A stretch of DNA of 64,000 nucleotides from Chlorobaculum tepidum TLS. Its GTDB lineage: Bacteria; Bacteroidota; Chlorobiia; Chlorobiales; Chlorobiaceae. Under the pieces are notes generated by a model, which was not told where the DNA came from, ran no database searches, and worked only from the letters and a program-made list of their open reading frames with translations. The first letter of the stretch is position 1. Each line of letters opens with the position of its first letter. A program made the translations under genes and the position numbers. The stretch is taken from the NCBI RefSeq assembly GCF_000006985.1, contig NC_002932.3, positions 1,413,109-1,477,108 of the forward strand, read 5' to 3'. Shown one piece after another: positions 1 through 10,667 of the stretch.

Positions 1-1164
<1,164 letters not shown>

Positions 1165-1209
1165 CCAAGCGACATCTTCCGCGTAGTGCGGACAAAGACG
1201 CGAAAATGA

Positions 1210-1249
1210 AAAGAGGCTGTCACGGAATCCAGACCGTGACAGCCTCTTT
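1210..1249 (+). terminator. Rho-independent terminator of mdh
   Basis: A perfect 16-bp stem (left arm 1210-1225, right arm 1234-1249) with an 8-nt loop starts about 45 nt after the mdh stop. The right arm ends in TTT and is followed by GTGTTT. Confidence 0.9.
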
Positions 1250-1406
1250 GTGTTTATAATATTTTGAATGGCTGCAAAGTGTCCGGGAAAGTCCCGACGG
1301 CATCCGTCACATCCACAGATTCCATGAGGAGAATCGCTTCTCGCGGATTTTATCCAAAAAAAGCTCAGCAAACAAAAAAAAAGAGCGGCACAGACTCAGG
1401 ATATCG

Positions 1407-1449
1407 GGGAATAAAAAAGCGACCAGAGATGGGTCGCTTTTTTATTCCC
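1407..1449. terminator. Bidirectional terminator between mdh and the aguA operon
   Basis: Two perfectly complementary 18-nt arms (1407-1424 and 1432-1449) flank a 7-nt loop. The core is AAAAAAGCGACC/GGTCGCTTTTTT. The A and T tracts let it end transcription from both sides, chiefly the minus-strand operon ending at 1522. Confidence 0.88.
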
Positions 1450-1521
1450 TCCTACTTATTGAAAAATCATCGTCGTCGTGATCAACCCTGCAGAATGAAA
1501 CAAACAGCAGACCTGTTAACG

Positions 1522-2565
1522 TTACATCGCCGGTTCTTCATGCGTCACGCAGTGAATTGCGCCGAGCCCCCAGATAAGATCGCTGCAATCGATGCCGACG
1601 ACCTCCCGCTTGGGGAAACATTGTTGCAGGATATCGATGGCTTGCTGGTCGCGCGGGCAGCGGTAGGTCGGTACAAGGACTACGGTGTTGGCGATATAGA
1701 AGTTGGCGTAGCTGGCAGGAAGGCGTTCGCCGTCGTAATACACCGGCTCCGGCATGGGAAGTTTGACGATGTTGAGCGGCTTACCGTCGAGGCCGGTCAT
1801 GGTTTTGAGGAGTTCGTAGTTCTCCCGGAGCGGCTTGTAGTTTTCGTCCTCTGGATCCTCCTCGACGGCGATGACGACGGTGTTTTCGTTGACGAAACGA
1901 GCCATGTCATCGACGTGGCCGTCGGTGTCGTCGCCAGCGATACCGTCGCCGAGCCAGAGCACCTTTTCGATACCGAGATAGCGCCTGAGCTGCGCTTCTA
2001 TCTCGGCTTTGCCCAGCGATGGATTGCGGTTGGGGTTGAGCAGGCAGGCGGTGGTGGTGAGCAGCAGGCCTGCACCATTGACGTCGATCGCGCCGCCTTC
2101 GAGCACCATGCCGGTCGAAACCATCGGCAACCCTTGTGCCTTCGCCACACGTTCCGGAACGGCGTTGTCGTCGTCGTACGGCTCGTACTTGCCACCCCAA
2201 GCGTTGTACTCCCAGTTCATGATGACTTTATCACGTCGCCCATCCTGCGTGCGGATGACGTAGTTCGGGCCGTGGTCGCGGCACCAGGCGTCGTTGGTTG
2301 GAATCCGGTGGAACACGATACGCTCGGCGTATTTCCCCTCGGGATCGCGCTCTTTCAGCAACTCACGCGCCTGCGCCTCCATCGCATCATCGAGCACATT
2401 GATATTGACCGTTTCAGAGCGGCTGAGCTGATACGCCAGTTCGGCAAAGACTGCCGGAACCGGCTCGAACTTGCCGGGCCACGATTCGAGCTTGTGCGGC
2501 CACGAAAGCCAGGTCGAGGCGTGCGGCGCCCACTCAGGCGGCATGAAATAGGTCGGTTCGCTCAT
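1522..2565 (-). CDS. aguA: Agmatine deiminase (peptidyl-arginine deiminase family)
   Basis: Hydrolyses agmatine to N-carbamoylputrescine and ammonia, the first step of the two-step agmatine route to putrescine. The 347-residue protein has the guanidino-modifying enzyme fold markers: DAWCRDHGP at 92-100, EGG at 156-158, DGHVDD at 215-220, and the C-terminal catalytic cysteine C339 in GAIHCVTHEEPAM. It is the last gene of a six-gene minus-strand operon, 32 bp after the Ste24-like gene. The next pathway enzyme, AguB, is encoded two genes upstream, which supports agmatine rather than protein arginine as substrate. No arginine decarboxylase is in the window. Confidence 0.9.
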   Translation of the reverse strand: MSEPTYFMPPEWAPHASTWLSWPHKLESWPGKFEPVPAVFAELAYQLSRSETVNINVLDDAMEAQARELLKERDPEGKYAERIVFHRIPTNDAWCRDHGPNYVIRTQDGRRDKVIMNWEYNAWGGKYEPYDDDNAVPERVAKAQGLPMVSTGMVLEGGAIDVNGAGLLLTTTACLLNPNRNPSLGKAEIEAQLRRYLGIEKVLWLGDGIAGDDTDGHVDDMARFVNENTVVIAVEEDPEDENYKPLRENYELLKTMTGLDGKPLNIVKLPMPEPVYYDGERLPASYANFYIANTVVLVPTYRCPRDQQAIDILQQCFPKREVVGIDCSDLIWGLGAIHCVTHEEPAM

Positions 2566-2597
2566 CGGTATGTGGTGACAGGAATGGATTAGATAGT

Positions 2598-3845
2598 TCA
2601 GTGCCGGGCCGCCGCTTCGATCCTTTCAACACGCTGCAACACCGGCGGATGAGAGTAGTTCAGGAAGACGTTAAACGGGTGCGGCGTCAGGTTCGAGAGG
2701 TTCTGCCGCGAAAGCTTCTTGAGCGCGTCAGCCAGCAATGCGCCGTTCCGGTACGTCTTCACGGCGTAGTTGTCGGCCTCGAATTCGTTGCGCCGCGAGA
2801 GCATCTGCATCAGGATCGAAATGATGAACTCCACCGGATTGTAGAGCAGCATGAAGAAAAGCAGGCTCGCATAGACCGAAGTCTCCTGCATGGCGAAGGC
2901 ATCAAAGAGCATCCGGTTGTTCATGAAGAGTGAGAGCAGGTAAAAAACCACGCCGAGGTTGAGCATACTGAGCCCCATCGACATGAAAATGTGCTTCTTC
3001 TTGAAGTGGCCGATTTCATGGGCCAGCACGGCGACCAGCTCGCCGGTCGAGTGGTTTTTGATGAGCGTGTCGAACAGCACGATGCGCTTGTTCTTGCCGA
3101 ATCCGGTGAAAAAGGCGTTGCCCTTCGCCGAGCGTTTGGAGCCGTCCATGACGTAGATTCCGGTGAGCGGAAAGCGCACCTCGGCAGCGTAATCCATGAT
3201 CGACTTGCGAAGCTCGCCATCTTCGAGCGGCTCGAACTTGTTGAACATCGGCATGATCCAGGTCGGCGCAACATATTGCAGAAGCAGACTGAACGCTGTC
3301 ACGCCCCCCCACGCCCAGAGCCAGCCGAGCGGCCCGGCACTCTGGAAAAACCAGAGGATCGCCGCCAGCACCGGTGTGCCGATCAGCACGGCAAGCAGAA
3401 GCGTCTTGATGAGATCAATTACGAACACCTTCGGCGTGGTCTGGTTGAAGCCGAAGCGCTCTTCGAGCACGAAGGTGTGGTAGATGCTGAACGGCAGGTC
3501 GGCAACGCTTTGAAGCAACAGCAGCGCGCCGATGTAGAGCACGCCGTTGATGACCGGATCGAAACCCCAGGCGCGAATAAGCTGGTCGAGCGCGTTGAAG
3601 CCGCCCGCGAACCAGAAAACGAGCAGCAGGGCGAGATCGAAAGTCGAGCTGATAAGTGAGAATTTGGTGTTGGCCCGGAGGTACTCCTGCGAACGGCGAT
3701 AGTCCGCCGGATCATACACGTCGCGAAACGCCTCAGGAAGCGTCGGCGACGCAGCACGAAGGTTCAAAAGATCGGCGGCAAGTTTGATGAGCCAGGTGCC
3801 GATAAGCGTAAAAAGAATGATTTGGCCGAACAGGTTCATCATCAT
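2598..3845 (-). CDS. M48 family (Ste24/CAAX prenyl protease-like) membrane metallopeptidase
   Basis: A 415-residue integral membrane zinc protease. It has the M48 N-terminal membrane domain (hydrophobic segments near 5-25, 65-85, 100-120, 145-170 and 175-195), the zinc motif HEIGH at 276-280, two further hydrophobic segments, and NEFEADNYA near 350-358, which supplies the third ligand. Family members remove peptides from membrane proteins; in bacteria the substrates are mostly unknown. The stop of the upstream gene aguB is only 6 bp away and aguA follows 32 bp later, so it is co-transcribed with polyamine genes. Three adjacent ATG codons make the exact start uncertain by two residues. Confidence 0.9.
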   Translation of the reverse strand: MMMNLFGQIILFTLIGTWLIKLAADLLNLRAASPTLPEAFRDVYDPADYRRSQEYLRANTKFSLISSTFDLALLLVFWFAGGFNALDQLIRAWGFDPVINGVLYIGALLLLQSVADLPFSIYHTFVLEERFGFNQTTPKVFVIDLIKTLLLAVLIGTPVLAAILWFFQSAGPLGWLWAWGGVTAFSLLLQYVAPTWIMPMFNKFEPLEDGELRKSIMDYAAEVRFPLTGIYVMDGSKRSAKGNAFFTGFGKNKRIVLFDTLIKNHSTGELVAVLAHEIGHFKKKHIFMSMGLSMLNLGVVFYLLSLFMNNRMLFDAFAMQETSVYASLLFFMLLYNPVEFIISILMQMLSRRNEFEADNYAVKTYRNGALLADALKKLSRQNLSNLTPHPFNVFLNYSHPPVLQRVERIEAAARH

Positions 3846-3851
3846 AACGGT

Positions 3852-4727
3852 TTATTCGTCGATCCAGCGCCGCGTGATGTCGCCATAGGAGTCGATCCTG
3901 CGGTCGCGCATGAAGGGCCAGTGCGAGCGGTAAAAGCCGATCTTCGAGAGGTCGCAGTCGGCGTAGAGAATCTCCTCGCTGTTGTGGGCCGCCTCGGCAA
4001 TCACCTGACCGAAGGGATCGGAGACGAAGCTGTTGCCCCAGAACTCGAGTTCGCCCTCCGTGCCCGCACGATTGGCGGCGGCGACAAACACACCGTTTGC
4101 CACGGCGTGACCGAGATGCGAGGTTTTCCACGCCTGCCGCTGGCTCGCGCGAACCTCCTGCGAGGTCTCGGAGGTGGCCCAGCCGATGGCCGTGGGATAG
4201 AAGAGAATATCAGCTCCGCGCAGCGCCGTAAGTCGCGCGGCTTCGGGGTACCACTGATCCCAGCAAATCAGGACGCCGATCGTACCAAATTTCGTATCAA
4301 ACACCTTGTAACCGAGGTCGCCGGGCACAAAGTAGAACTTCTCGTAGAAGCCCGGATCGTCGGGAATGTGCATCTTGCGGTACTTGCCGAGGTAGCTGCC
4401 GTCAGCATCGATCACCGCCGCCGTGTTGTGGTGCACCCCCTTGGCGCGAATCTCAAAGAGCGAAGCCACGATCACCACCCCAAGTTCGGCGGCCAGCTCC
4501 TGCAATGCAGCGGTCGACGGGCCGGGAATCGGCTCGGCGTATCCAAACGGCTCGTACTCCTCGGTCTGGCAGAAGTAGAGCGTGGTGAACAGCTCCTGAA
4601 GGCAGACGATATTGGCCCCGCCCGCGGCAGCCTGGCGGATGCGCTCCTGCGCTTTCCTGAGGTTTTCCTGCGGATTCTCAACGCAGCTCATCTGGACGAG
4701 CGCTATGCGAACCTGATCGGTATTCAT
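3852..4727 (-). CDS. aguB: N-carbamoylputrescine amidase (carbon-nitrogen hydrolase family)
   Basis: Converts N-carbamoylputrescine to putrescine, CO2 and ammonia, the step after agmatine deiminase. The 291-residue protein carries the nitrilase-superfamily catalytic triad: E45 in CLQE, K118 in YRKMHIPD and C155 in LICWDQWYPE. The start was placed at the ATG giving MNTDQVRIALVQMS. The frame stays open for 59 more codons upstream, but that part is non-homologous and overlaps menA. The chosen ATG overlaps the menA stop as ATGA, suggesting translational coupling. The pairing with aguA in one operon makes the substrate assignment fairly firm. Confidence 0.9.
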   Translation of the reverse strand: MNTDQVRIALVQMSCVENPQENLRKAQERIRQAAAGGANIVCLQELFTTLYFCQTEEYEPFGYAEPIPGPSTAALQELAAELGVVIVASLFEIRAKGVHHNTAAVIDADGSYLGKYRKMHIPDDPGFYEKFYFVPGDLGYKVFDTKFGTIGVLICWDQWYPEAARLTALRGADILFYPTAIGWATSETSQEVRASQRQAWKTSHLGHAVANGVFVAAANRAGTEGELEFWGNSFVSDPFGQVIAEAAHNSEEILYADCDLSKIGFYRSHWPFMRDRRIDSYGDITRRWIDE

Positions 4728-5647
4728 GGACGAAAAATCGAAATGATATTGGGAATGACAAGCCCGAGCGAAAAGAGTAAGCCGTGCACGGTAAGCACCT
4801 TGCCGGTGCCAGCCAGCACCGCATTCAGCGCCTGGCCCTCGGAAGCGTAGAGCGTGCGCACCATGCCGATGGCGAGCGGAATGCTCAGCAGACTCAGAAG
4901 GCACCAGAGCGAATAACCGGTGCTAATCATATAAAACGGAACGAGATAGGCCAGCACCACAAGCGCGACGTACAAAGCGCGGGCCGCCGGAGCGCCAATG
5001 CGGGCCGGAAGCGTCATCTTGCCAACCTTCCGGTCGGTGTCGATGTCGCGGATATTGTTGACGAGCAGGATGCAGACCGAGAACGCGCCGGGCGCGGCTG
5101 CGGCAACGAGTACCTCCATCGGCAGCGAAAGCGCCTGAACATAATAGGTGCCGCCGACCGCCACGAGGCCGAAAAAGATGAAGACGAACACATCGCCAAG
5201 CCCGGAATAGGCGATCGGAAACGGTCCGCCGGTGTAAGCCCAGGCGAAGAGCAGCGAGAGCACGCCAATCAGCAAAATCGGCCAGCCGCCGATGGCGACG
5301 AGATACAAGCCAAGCACGAACACCGAAACACCGAGTACGATCGAGACGCGAATCATCGTCTGTTCGGTGATGATTCCGGCAGCAACTGTGCGCGTCGGGC
5401 CAAGCCGCTCGGCGGTGTCTGCGCCCTTGCGAAAGTCGTAAATTTCGTTGATGAAGTTGGTGGCGATCTGGATACCGAGCGCGCAGATCAGCGCAACCAG
5501 CGCCGGAAGCGGCTTGAATACACCACTGGCTGCAGCGAGAGCCGCACCGATCACGACAGGCATTGCTCCCGCTGGAAGCGTTTTCGGGCGGATAGCCAGC
5601 ATCCATGCCTGAAACGCCGACAGCTGTGATGAACTTGAAACGGACAT
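4724..5647 (-). CDS. menA: 1,4-dihydroxy-2-naphthoate polyprenyltransferase
   Basis: Attaches the isoprenoid tail to 1,4-dihydroxy-2-naphthoate, giving demethylmenaquinone in the cytoplasmic membrane. The product leads to menaquinone-7 and chlorobiumquinone in green sulfur bacteria. The 307-residue protein is very hydrophobic, with about eight to nine membrane segments, and has the UbiA-family prenyl-diphosphate site NFINEIYDFRKGAD at 64-77. The start was moved to MSVSSSSQLSAFQ at 5647 because the 28 upstream residues are Arg-rich and unlike the family. It begins 4 bp after the FNR stop and overlaps aguB by 4 nt, so it sits inside an operon. Confidence 0.9.
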   Translation of the reverse strand: MSVSSSSQLSAFQAWMLAIRPKTLPAGAMPVVIGAALAAASGVFKPLPALVALICALGIQIATNFINEIYDFRKGADTAERLGPTRTVAAGIITEQTMIRVSIVLGVSVFVLGLYLVAIGGWPILLIGVLSLLFAWAYTGGPFPIAYSGLGDVFVFIFFGLVAVGGTYYVQALSLPMEVLVAAAAPGAFSVCILLVNNIRDIDTDRKVGKMTLPARIGAPAARALYVALVVLAYLVPFYMISTGYSLWCLLSLLSIPLAIGMVRTLYASEGQALNAVLAGTGKVLTVHGLLFSLGLVIPNIISIFRP

Positions 5648-5651
5648 ACAC

Positions 5652-6767
<1,116 letters not shown>

Positions 6768-7088
6768 TTAGCTGTCAGACTTTTTCAGGTAGATCATGCC
6801 CTCCGGATCAACCATGCCATAGAGAATGGCGACAAGCCGATCCTGGTCGTCAAATTCGTGTATTTCAACATGCACAGCCTCCTGCTTGGAGACCTGTTTG
6901 CCTGCATCGTTCTTGAAGTAGAAGACCGCCCTAACGCCGCCATGCGGAGTTTCGCCGATGAACAGATAGGTGCCGTCACTCTGTTCGTCGAGAGCGCAAC
7001 CGGGCTGGCTGGACTCGATGGGACAGCTTGCGCACTGGGAATAGAACCCCTCTTCGGATTCTGCAAAATCGCAAACAGGAAATTTCAT
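6768..7088 (-). CDS. Small hypothetical protein with four cysteines, first gene of the FNR operon
   Basis: A 106-residue soluble protein of unrecognised family. The N-terminal third has cysteines at 6, 19, 22 and 31 (C-X12-C-X2-C-X8-C), a spacing that could bind zinc or an Fe-S cluster. The rest (about 40-105) looks like a small beta-rich domain (TYLFIGETPHGG, GMIYLKKSD). It starts the operon, 33 bp before the ferredoxin-NADP reductase, so an electron-transfer or redox-sensing role is possible but unproven. Start and length are clear and the codon use resembles its neighbours. Confidence 0.72.
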   Translation of the reverse strand: MKFPVCDFAESEEGFYSQCASCPIESSQPGCALDEQSDGTYLFIGETPHGGVRAVFYFKNDAGKQVSKQEAVHVEIHEFDDQDRLVAILYGMVDPEGMIYLKKSDS

Positions 7089-7217
7089 GACGGTTTCTCT
7101 TTTTCTGTTGGCTGCTTTGAATGCGGCTCAATATAAGAAGACTTTGATATATTGCGGCAGATTCAAAGTCATCCGATGTACCGGGCCGCTGTCCGGCCAA
7201 CCAACAGTATCGCGCAC

Positions 7218-7973
7218 ATGTTAGCCAAACGCATCATACCCTGCCTTGACGTCCGCGACGGACGGGTGGTTAAAGGCATCAACTTCGAAGGCCTCAGGGA
7301 TGCCGGTTCGATTCTCGAACAGGCCCGCTTTTATAACAATGAAATGGCCGACGAGCTGGTCTTTCTCGACATCTCCGCGTCGCTGGAATCAAGAAGGACA
7401 ACCCTCGAAGAGGTACTGAAAGTTTCAGGCGAGGTGTTCATTCCGCTCACGGTCGGCGGCGGTATCAGCTCGGTCGAGCGGGCGCACGACGCGTTCCTGC
7501 ACGGCGCGGACAAGGTGTCGGTCAACACCGCCGCCGTCAGCGAGCCGGAGTTGATCTCGCGCATCGCCGAAAAGTTCGGCTCGCAGGCGGTGGTGGTGGC
7601 GATTGATGTGAAAAAGGTCGATGGGCGGTACATCGTTCATACTCATTCGGGCAAAAAGCCGACGGAGTACGAAGCGGTTGAATGGGCACACAAGGTGCAG
7701 GAACTCGGCGCGGGCGAGATTCTCCTGACCAGCATGGATCGCGACGGCACGCAGGAGGGCTACGACAACGAAATTCTCAAAATGATCTCGACCACCGTAC
7801 ACATTCCGGTGATCGCCTCCGGCGGCGCAGGCAACCTCGAACATCTCTACCGGGGATTTACGGATGGCCACGCCGACGCTGCGCTCGCGGCCTCGATCTT
7901 CCACTTCCGCACCTACTCGATCCGGCAGGCCAAGGAGTACCTGCGCGAACGGGGAATCACGGTCAGGCTCTGA
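7218..7973 (+). CDS. hisF: Imidazole glycerol phosphate synthase, cyclase subunit
   Basis: The cyclase subunit of IGP synthase. With HisH ammonia it turns PRFAR into imidazole glycerol phosphate and AICAR in histidine synthesis. The 251-residue (beta/alpha)8 barrel has the catalytic aspartates D11 (RIIPCLDV) and D130 (VVAIDVKK), and the phosphate-binding loops GGGIS at 80-84 and ASGGAG. The start was set at MLAKRIIP; the 22 residues upstream are not conserved. No other his gene lies next to it, so the pathway is scattered here. It is divergent from the FNR operon. Confidence 0.96.
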   Translation: MLAKRIIPCLDVRDGRVVKGINFEGLRDAGSILEQARFYNNEMADELVFLDISASLESRRTTLEEVLKVSGEVFIPLTVGGGISSVERAHDAFLHGADKVSVNTAAVSEPELISRIAEKFGSQAVVVAIDVKKVDGRYIVHTHSGKKPTEYEAVEWAHKVQELGAGEILLTSMDRDGTQEGYDNEILKMISTTVHIPVIASGGAGNLEHLYRGFTDGHADAALAASIFHFRTYSIRQAKEYLRERGITVRL

Positions 7974-8089
7974 ACCTCCGCATACGTAGCGATCGGCCCG
8001 GTCGCGACTCCCGGCTTATGAGACAGCTTCTCTTGCGTGGCGCAACATGCGGGAAAACGCTATTTCGGCATGACGTCCATTACGCCATT

Positions 8090-8494
8090 TCAGTGGTCAG
8101 AAAGTCGTAGAGTGAGGCGGGTCAGAAGCACGGGAACGAAGCACAATGCAATACCGGCGCAGTCGGCAAGAAAATCCGACACATCGGAGCTGCGCCACGG
8201 GAGAAAAGACTGAATCCATTCAATGAAAATCCCGAAACCCAAAAGAAAAAGCAGCTTTGGCAGGAGTGATTTCAGGCCCGGAAACGATATTTCCGTGAGC
8301 ATGGTCAATGCAAAAAATGCCGCTGCGTGAAGAACCTTGTCACCGTAATCCATCCTTGGTGGCAGAATCGGGTGATGTATTGTCGCTTCATACAGGGTAA
8401 AACCGATCGCAAGAGCAAGTAAAATCCGGGCGATAGAGACGATCCACAAACGGTTGTATTCTCTCGTAATCTTTTCGGATGGAGTAAGAAGCAT
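8090..8494 (-). CDS. VanZ-like family membrane protein
   Basis: A 134-residue membrane protein with four likely transmembrane segments (about 18-36, 53-68, 76-92 and 105-125). It shows the VanZ-like signatures DKVLHAAAFFALT and EWIQSFLPWRSSDVSDFLADCAG. VanZ of Enterococcus gives low-level teicoplanin resistance, but the function of the wider family is unknown. It lies 124 bp downstream of tatA on the same strand and converges with hisF. No resistance genes are nearby, so an envelope-related role is the most that can be said. Confidence 0.82.
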   Translation of the reverse strand: MLLTPSEKITREYNRLWIVSIARILLALAIGFTLYEATIHHPILPPRMDYGDKVLHAAAFFALTMLTEISFPGLKSLLPKLLFLLGFGIFIEWIQSFLPWRSSDVSDFLADCAGIALCFVPVLLTRLTLRLSDH

Positions 8495-8618
8495 ACTGAT
8501 TTTTTTCTTGTTGCCGTACAGCGCTCCGGCACATGGCGTACTTTCGTCCTCAAATAGTGTAACGAAAATACAGCTTCATCCAGTAACGAAAAAATCCCGA
8601 CGAGCAAGCCGTTACGGA

Positions 8619-8831
8619 TCAGGACTTCTTCTCTGAACTTCCGGCCTGCTTGACCGTATCTGAAACGCCATCGACCGCTTTGTGAAACTCCGACTCGATA
8701 TCGGCCTGCGCTTTCTTGAACTCCTTGATGCCCTTGCCAAGACCTCTGGCCAGTTCCGGAATTTTCTGGCCGCCAAACAGGATCAGTATAACCACTAAAA
8801 TAAGTAACAACTCAGGCCCACCAACATCCAT
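8619..8831 (-). CDS. tatA: Sec-independent protein translocase TatA/E
   Basis: The pore-forming component of the twin-arginine translocase, which exports folded proteins. The 70 residues have the typical layout: a short N-terminus with GGPE, one membrane helix (about 7-20), the hinge [23 protein letters not shown], and an acidic, then Lys-rich tail. A GGAG ribosome site sits about 9 nt before the ATG. No tatC is adjacent. Confidence 0.93.
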   Translation of the reverse strand: MDVGGPELLLILVVILILFGGQKIPELARGLGKGIKEFKKAQADIESEFHKAVDGVSDTVKQAGSSEKKS

Positions 8832-9132
8832 GACAACTACTCCGTTTTGATTTGATAAAAAAAAGACAAATTCCTTCCCTCTTCACCGTCGCAAAGCGCT
8901 AAAAGGCTTTGGTAATCCGGCCTGAAACCGGCAGTTAAAGCTCGTTGAAACGAGCCCCCGTTCTTTATCGCTAAGATAGTACTTATTCTTTCATTTGACA
9001 CCACTTTTTTTCCCCCTTTTGTGGATTTTATCGAGCCAAAAGTGCGTTGAAGGTTTTTTTCGGATGTTGACGTCAAAAAAACTGCGACGAGACAACACTA
9101 TTCAGCTAAACGATGAACAGGCGAGGTAAACC
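8832..9132. other. Divergent intergenic region between tatA and the DUF4136 gene
   Basis: About 300 bp, AT-rich in the middle, that should hold promoters for both flanking genes. A small inverted repeat GCTCGTT/AACGAGC occurs near 8940-8954. A 79-codon frame on the minus strand (8837-9076) gives a protein without recognisable features and was not accepted as a gene. Confidence 0.55.
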
Positions 9133-9720
9133 ATGAGAACACGTTTCTGGATTTTTTCGATGATCGCCCTGCTGACGCTTGCGGGGTGTTCTAACTACCG
9201 GGTCGTCAGCGACTACGACCGCACCATTCCCTTCGAGCGCTACAAAACCTACCGATGGAGCGATAAAGGCAGCGCTGGAATCAGCGACGACATTCTTGCC
9301 AACAATCCGCTGATCTACAAAAACATTAAATCAGTGGTTGATCGTGAACTGGCCACCAAAGGCTTCGTGCTGAAAGCATCCGGCCCAGTCGATTTCACGG
9401 TCTTTCCTCACGCACGAGTCCGCGAGCGGGTGGTTATCGAGCCGAGCGGCTTCTTCGGTTACGGCTGCGGCTACTGCCCCGGCTGGGGATGGCGCAGCTA
9501 CCCGCCCTACTGGTACGATCCCTACCCGTACCCGGTGTTCAGCCACTATGAAGAGGGCACGCTCATCATCGACATTATCGATTCCAGAAGCGGCGAAGTG
9601 GCTTGGGCCGGCATCGCGCGAGGCATCCTGAAAGACTACGATTCATCCGTGCAGATGAACCGCGACCTCGACGAAGTGCTCACAAAAATCATGGCCCAGT
9701 TTCCGCCGATGGTGAAATAA
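9133..9720 (+). CDS. DUF4136 family lipoprotein
   Basis: A 195-residue exported lipoprotein. The signal peptide ends in a lipobox LAGC with C19 as the lipidated cysteine. The body matches the DUF4136 pattern (SDYDRTIPFERYKTYRW near 27-43; TLIIDIIDSRSGEVAWAG near 141-158). A central stretch rich in Tyr, Pro, Gly and Trp (about 100-135) is unusual. The function of the family is unknown; the protein is presumably anchored in the outer membrane. GAGG precedes the ATG. The gene stands alone. Confidence 0.85.
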   Translation: MRTRFWIFSMIALLTLAGCSNYRVVSDYDRTIPFERYKTYRWSDKGSAGISDDILANNPLIYKNIKSVVDRELATKGFVLKASGPVDFTVFPHARVRERVVIEPSGFFGYGCGYCPGWGWRSYPPYWYDPYPYPVFSHYEEGTLIIDIIDSRSGEVAWAGIARGILKDYDSSVQMNRDLDEVLTKIMAQFPPMVK

Positions 9721-9741
9721 GGAGCAACGGCCTCGATTTTG

Positions 9742-9767
9742 CAGGGGCAGGTTTCGCGCCTGCCCTG
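9742..9767 (+). terminator. Hairpin after the DUF4136 gene
   Basis: GGGCAGG (9745-9751) pairs with CCTGCCC (9759-9765) around a 7-nt loop, and the flanking bases extend the stem with one bulge. It starts about 20 nt after the stop but has no U tract, so termination is only a suggestion. Confidence 0.45.
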
Positions 9768-9861
9768 TCCTCCGTTCTGCGACTTGCACCATGATGGTTC
9801 ATTGGATATTTTTTCATTTGCCCGAACGAAAATACCTGAAGACAAACAGGAATATTAGATT

Positions 9862-10086
9862 ATGACAGCGAGCGCCGAAAAAATAATGAACGATGCCCTC
9901 AGACTAACCCCTGTTGAAAGGGCAGAAATGATTGAGCGACTCTTTCAGAGTTTCGACAATCATCGCAAAGCCGAGATCGATGCTGCGTGGGCTGCTGAAT
10001 TCGAGTCGAGGCTCGACGCTTACAAAGAAGGCAAAATCAAAGCATCGCCGGTCGAAGAGGTAATGGCAAGAATCAACAAAAGATGA
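9862..10086 (+). CDS. Addiction module antitoxin-like protein, first copy
   Basis: A 74-residue, highly charged helical protein of the putative addiction-module component family, whose members usually precede a RelE/ParE-type toxin. The family pattern is ALRLTPVERAEMIERLFQSFD at the N-terminus and a basic tail. An AGGAA ribosome site lies upstream. It is the first of three tightly packed genes; the second is a paralogue starting 7-19 bp later, the third a broken toxin. Confidence 0.75.
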   Translation: MTASAEKIMNDALRLTPVERAEMIERLFQSFDNHRKAEIDAAWAAEFESRLDAYKEGKIKASPVEEVMARINKR

Positions 10087-10105
10087 ACATTTAGTGAAAA
10101 CAATC

Positions 10106-10309
10106 ATGGAACAAGCATTATTAGATCAAGCGTTGGCAATGTCGCCAAATGAACGGGTTGAATTCGCGCAACTTATTCTGGCAAGCATTGAGCACGAAGA
10201 CGAAAAAATCAGGCAAAAGTGGATTACTGAAGTCAAAGACAGAATGGCGGCCCTAAAGTCTGGTAAAGCGAAATTAATCGATTTTGACAGCTTGTACCAT
10301 GAAGATTAG
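10106..10309 (+). CDS. Addiction module antitoxin-like protein, second copy
   Basis: A second member of the same family (67 residues from the ATG at 10106; a GTG at 10094 would add four). The line ALAMSPNERVEFAQLILASIEHED corresponds to ALRLTPVERAEMIERLFQSFDNHR in the first copy, so the two look like diverged duplicates. The C-terminus overlaps the start of the toxin gene by 11 nt, typical of antitoxin-toxin pairs, so this copy is the likely partner of the toxin. Confidence 0.75.
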   Translation: MEQALLDQALAMSPNERVEFAQLILASIEHEDEKIRQKWITEVKDRMAALKSGKAKLIDFDSLYHED

Positions 10310-10593
10310 AATTCATGAGCTTGCAGCTCACGAATTGGATGAGGCTATTGAATGGCATGAACTTCAATCCAGAGATCTTGGCAAGCATTTCAGGAGAATT
10401 GTCAGAGAGCAGGTTAAAACCTTAGCCAGAAATCCGATTTGGTATCTCAGAAAATCCGATGATATTTATAAGGCATTCATCCCCAAATTTCCCTATAAAA
10501 ATATTGTACACCGCAGAAGAAAATGAACTTGTAATTTGGGCAATCGCCCACATGCATCGAGAACCAAGATATTGGCAAAACAGGTTAAGCTGA
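10299..10593 (+). pseudogene. RelE/ParE-family toxin broken by a 1-nt frameshift
   Basis: The frame from ATG 10299 encodes a ParE/RelE-like N-terminus (HELAAHELDEAIEWHE, FRRIVREQVKTLARNP) and reaches KFPYK, then runs into an unrelated tail and stops at 10526. At the break lies a run of five A (10497-10501). Removing one A restores the family C-terminus: YKILYTAEENELVIW, AIAHMHREPRYWQNR and a stop at 10591-10593, giving about 97 residues. The intact sequence on both sides suggests a recent mutation, a sequencing error or slippage in the A tract. The last third, which carries the conserved toxin core strand, is missing from the direct translation. Confidence 0.8.
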
Positions 10594-10621
10594 CAATCTG
10601 ACTCTCCCTACCTCCAACACA

Positions 10622-10648
10622 AAAAGCGGCCTGTCAAAGGCCGCTTTT
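10622..10648. terminator. Bidirectional terminator between the toxin locus and xfp
   Basis: AAAAGCGGCC (10622-10631) pairs perfectly with GGCCGCTTTT (10639-10648) around a 7-nt loop. T tracts exist on both strands, so it serves the plus-strand toxin-antitoxin unit and the minus-strand phosphoketolase gene. Confidence 0.88.
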
Positions 10649-10667
10649 CTTTTCATATCACATCAAA

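Noticed and set aside
4728-4904. N-terminal extension of the N-carbamoylputrescine amidase frame
   Set aside because: It overlaps menA, is Arg- and His-rich, and lies before a conserved family start whose ATG overlaps the menA stop. Similar extensions of menA, hisF, xfp, ackA, nifN, clpP, accD, the SAM hydrolase-family gene and the HTH gene were trimmed.
8837-9076. 79-codon frame upstream of tatA
   Set aside because: No family features, no good ribosome site, and it fills the divergent promoter region between tatA and the DUF4136 gene.
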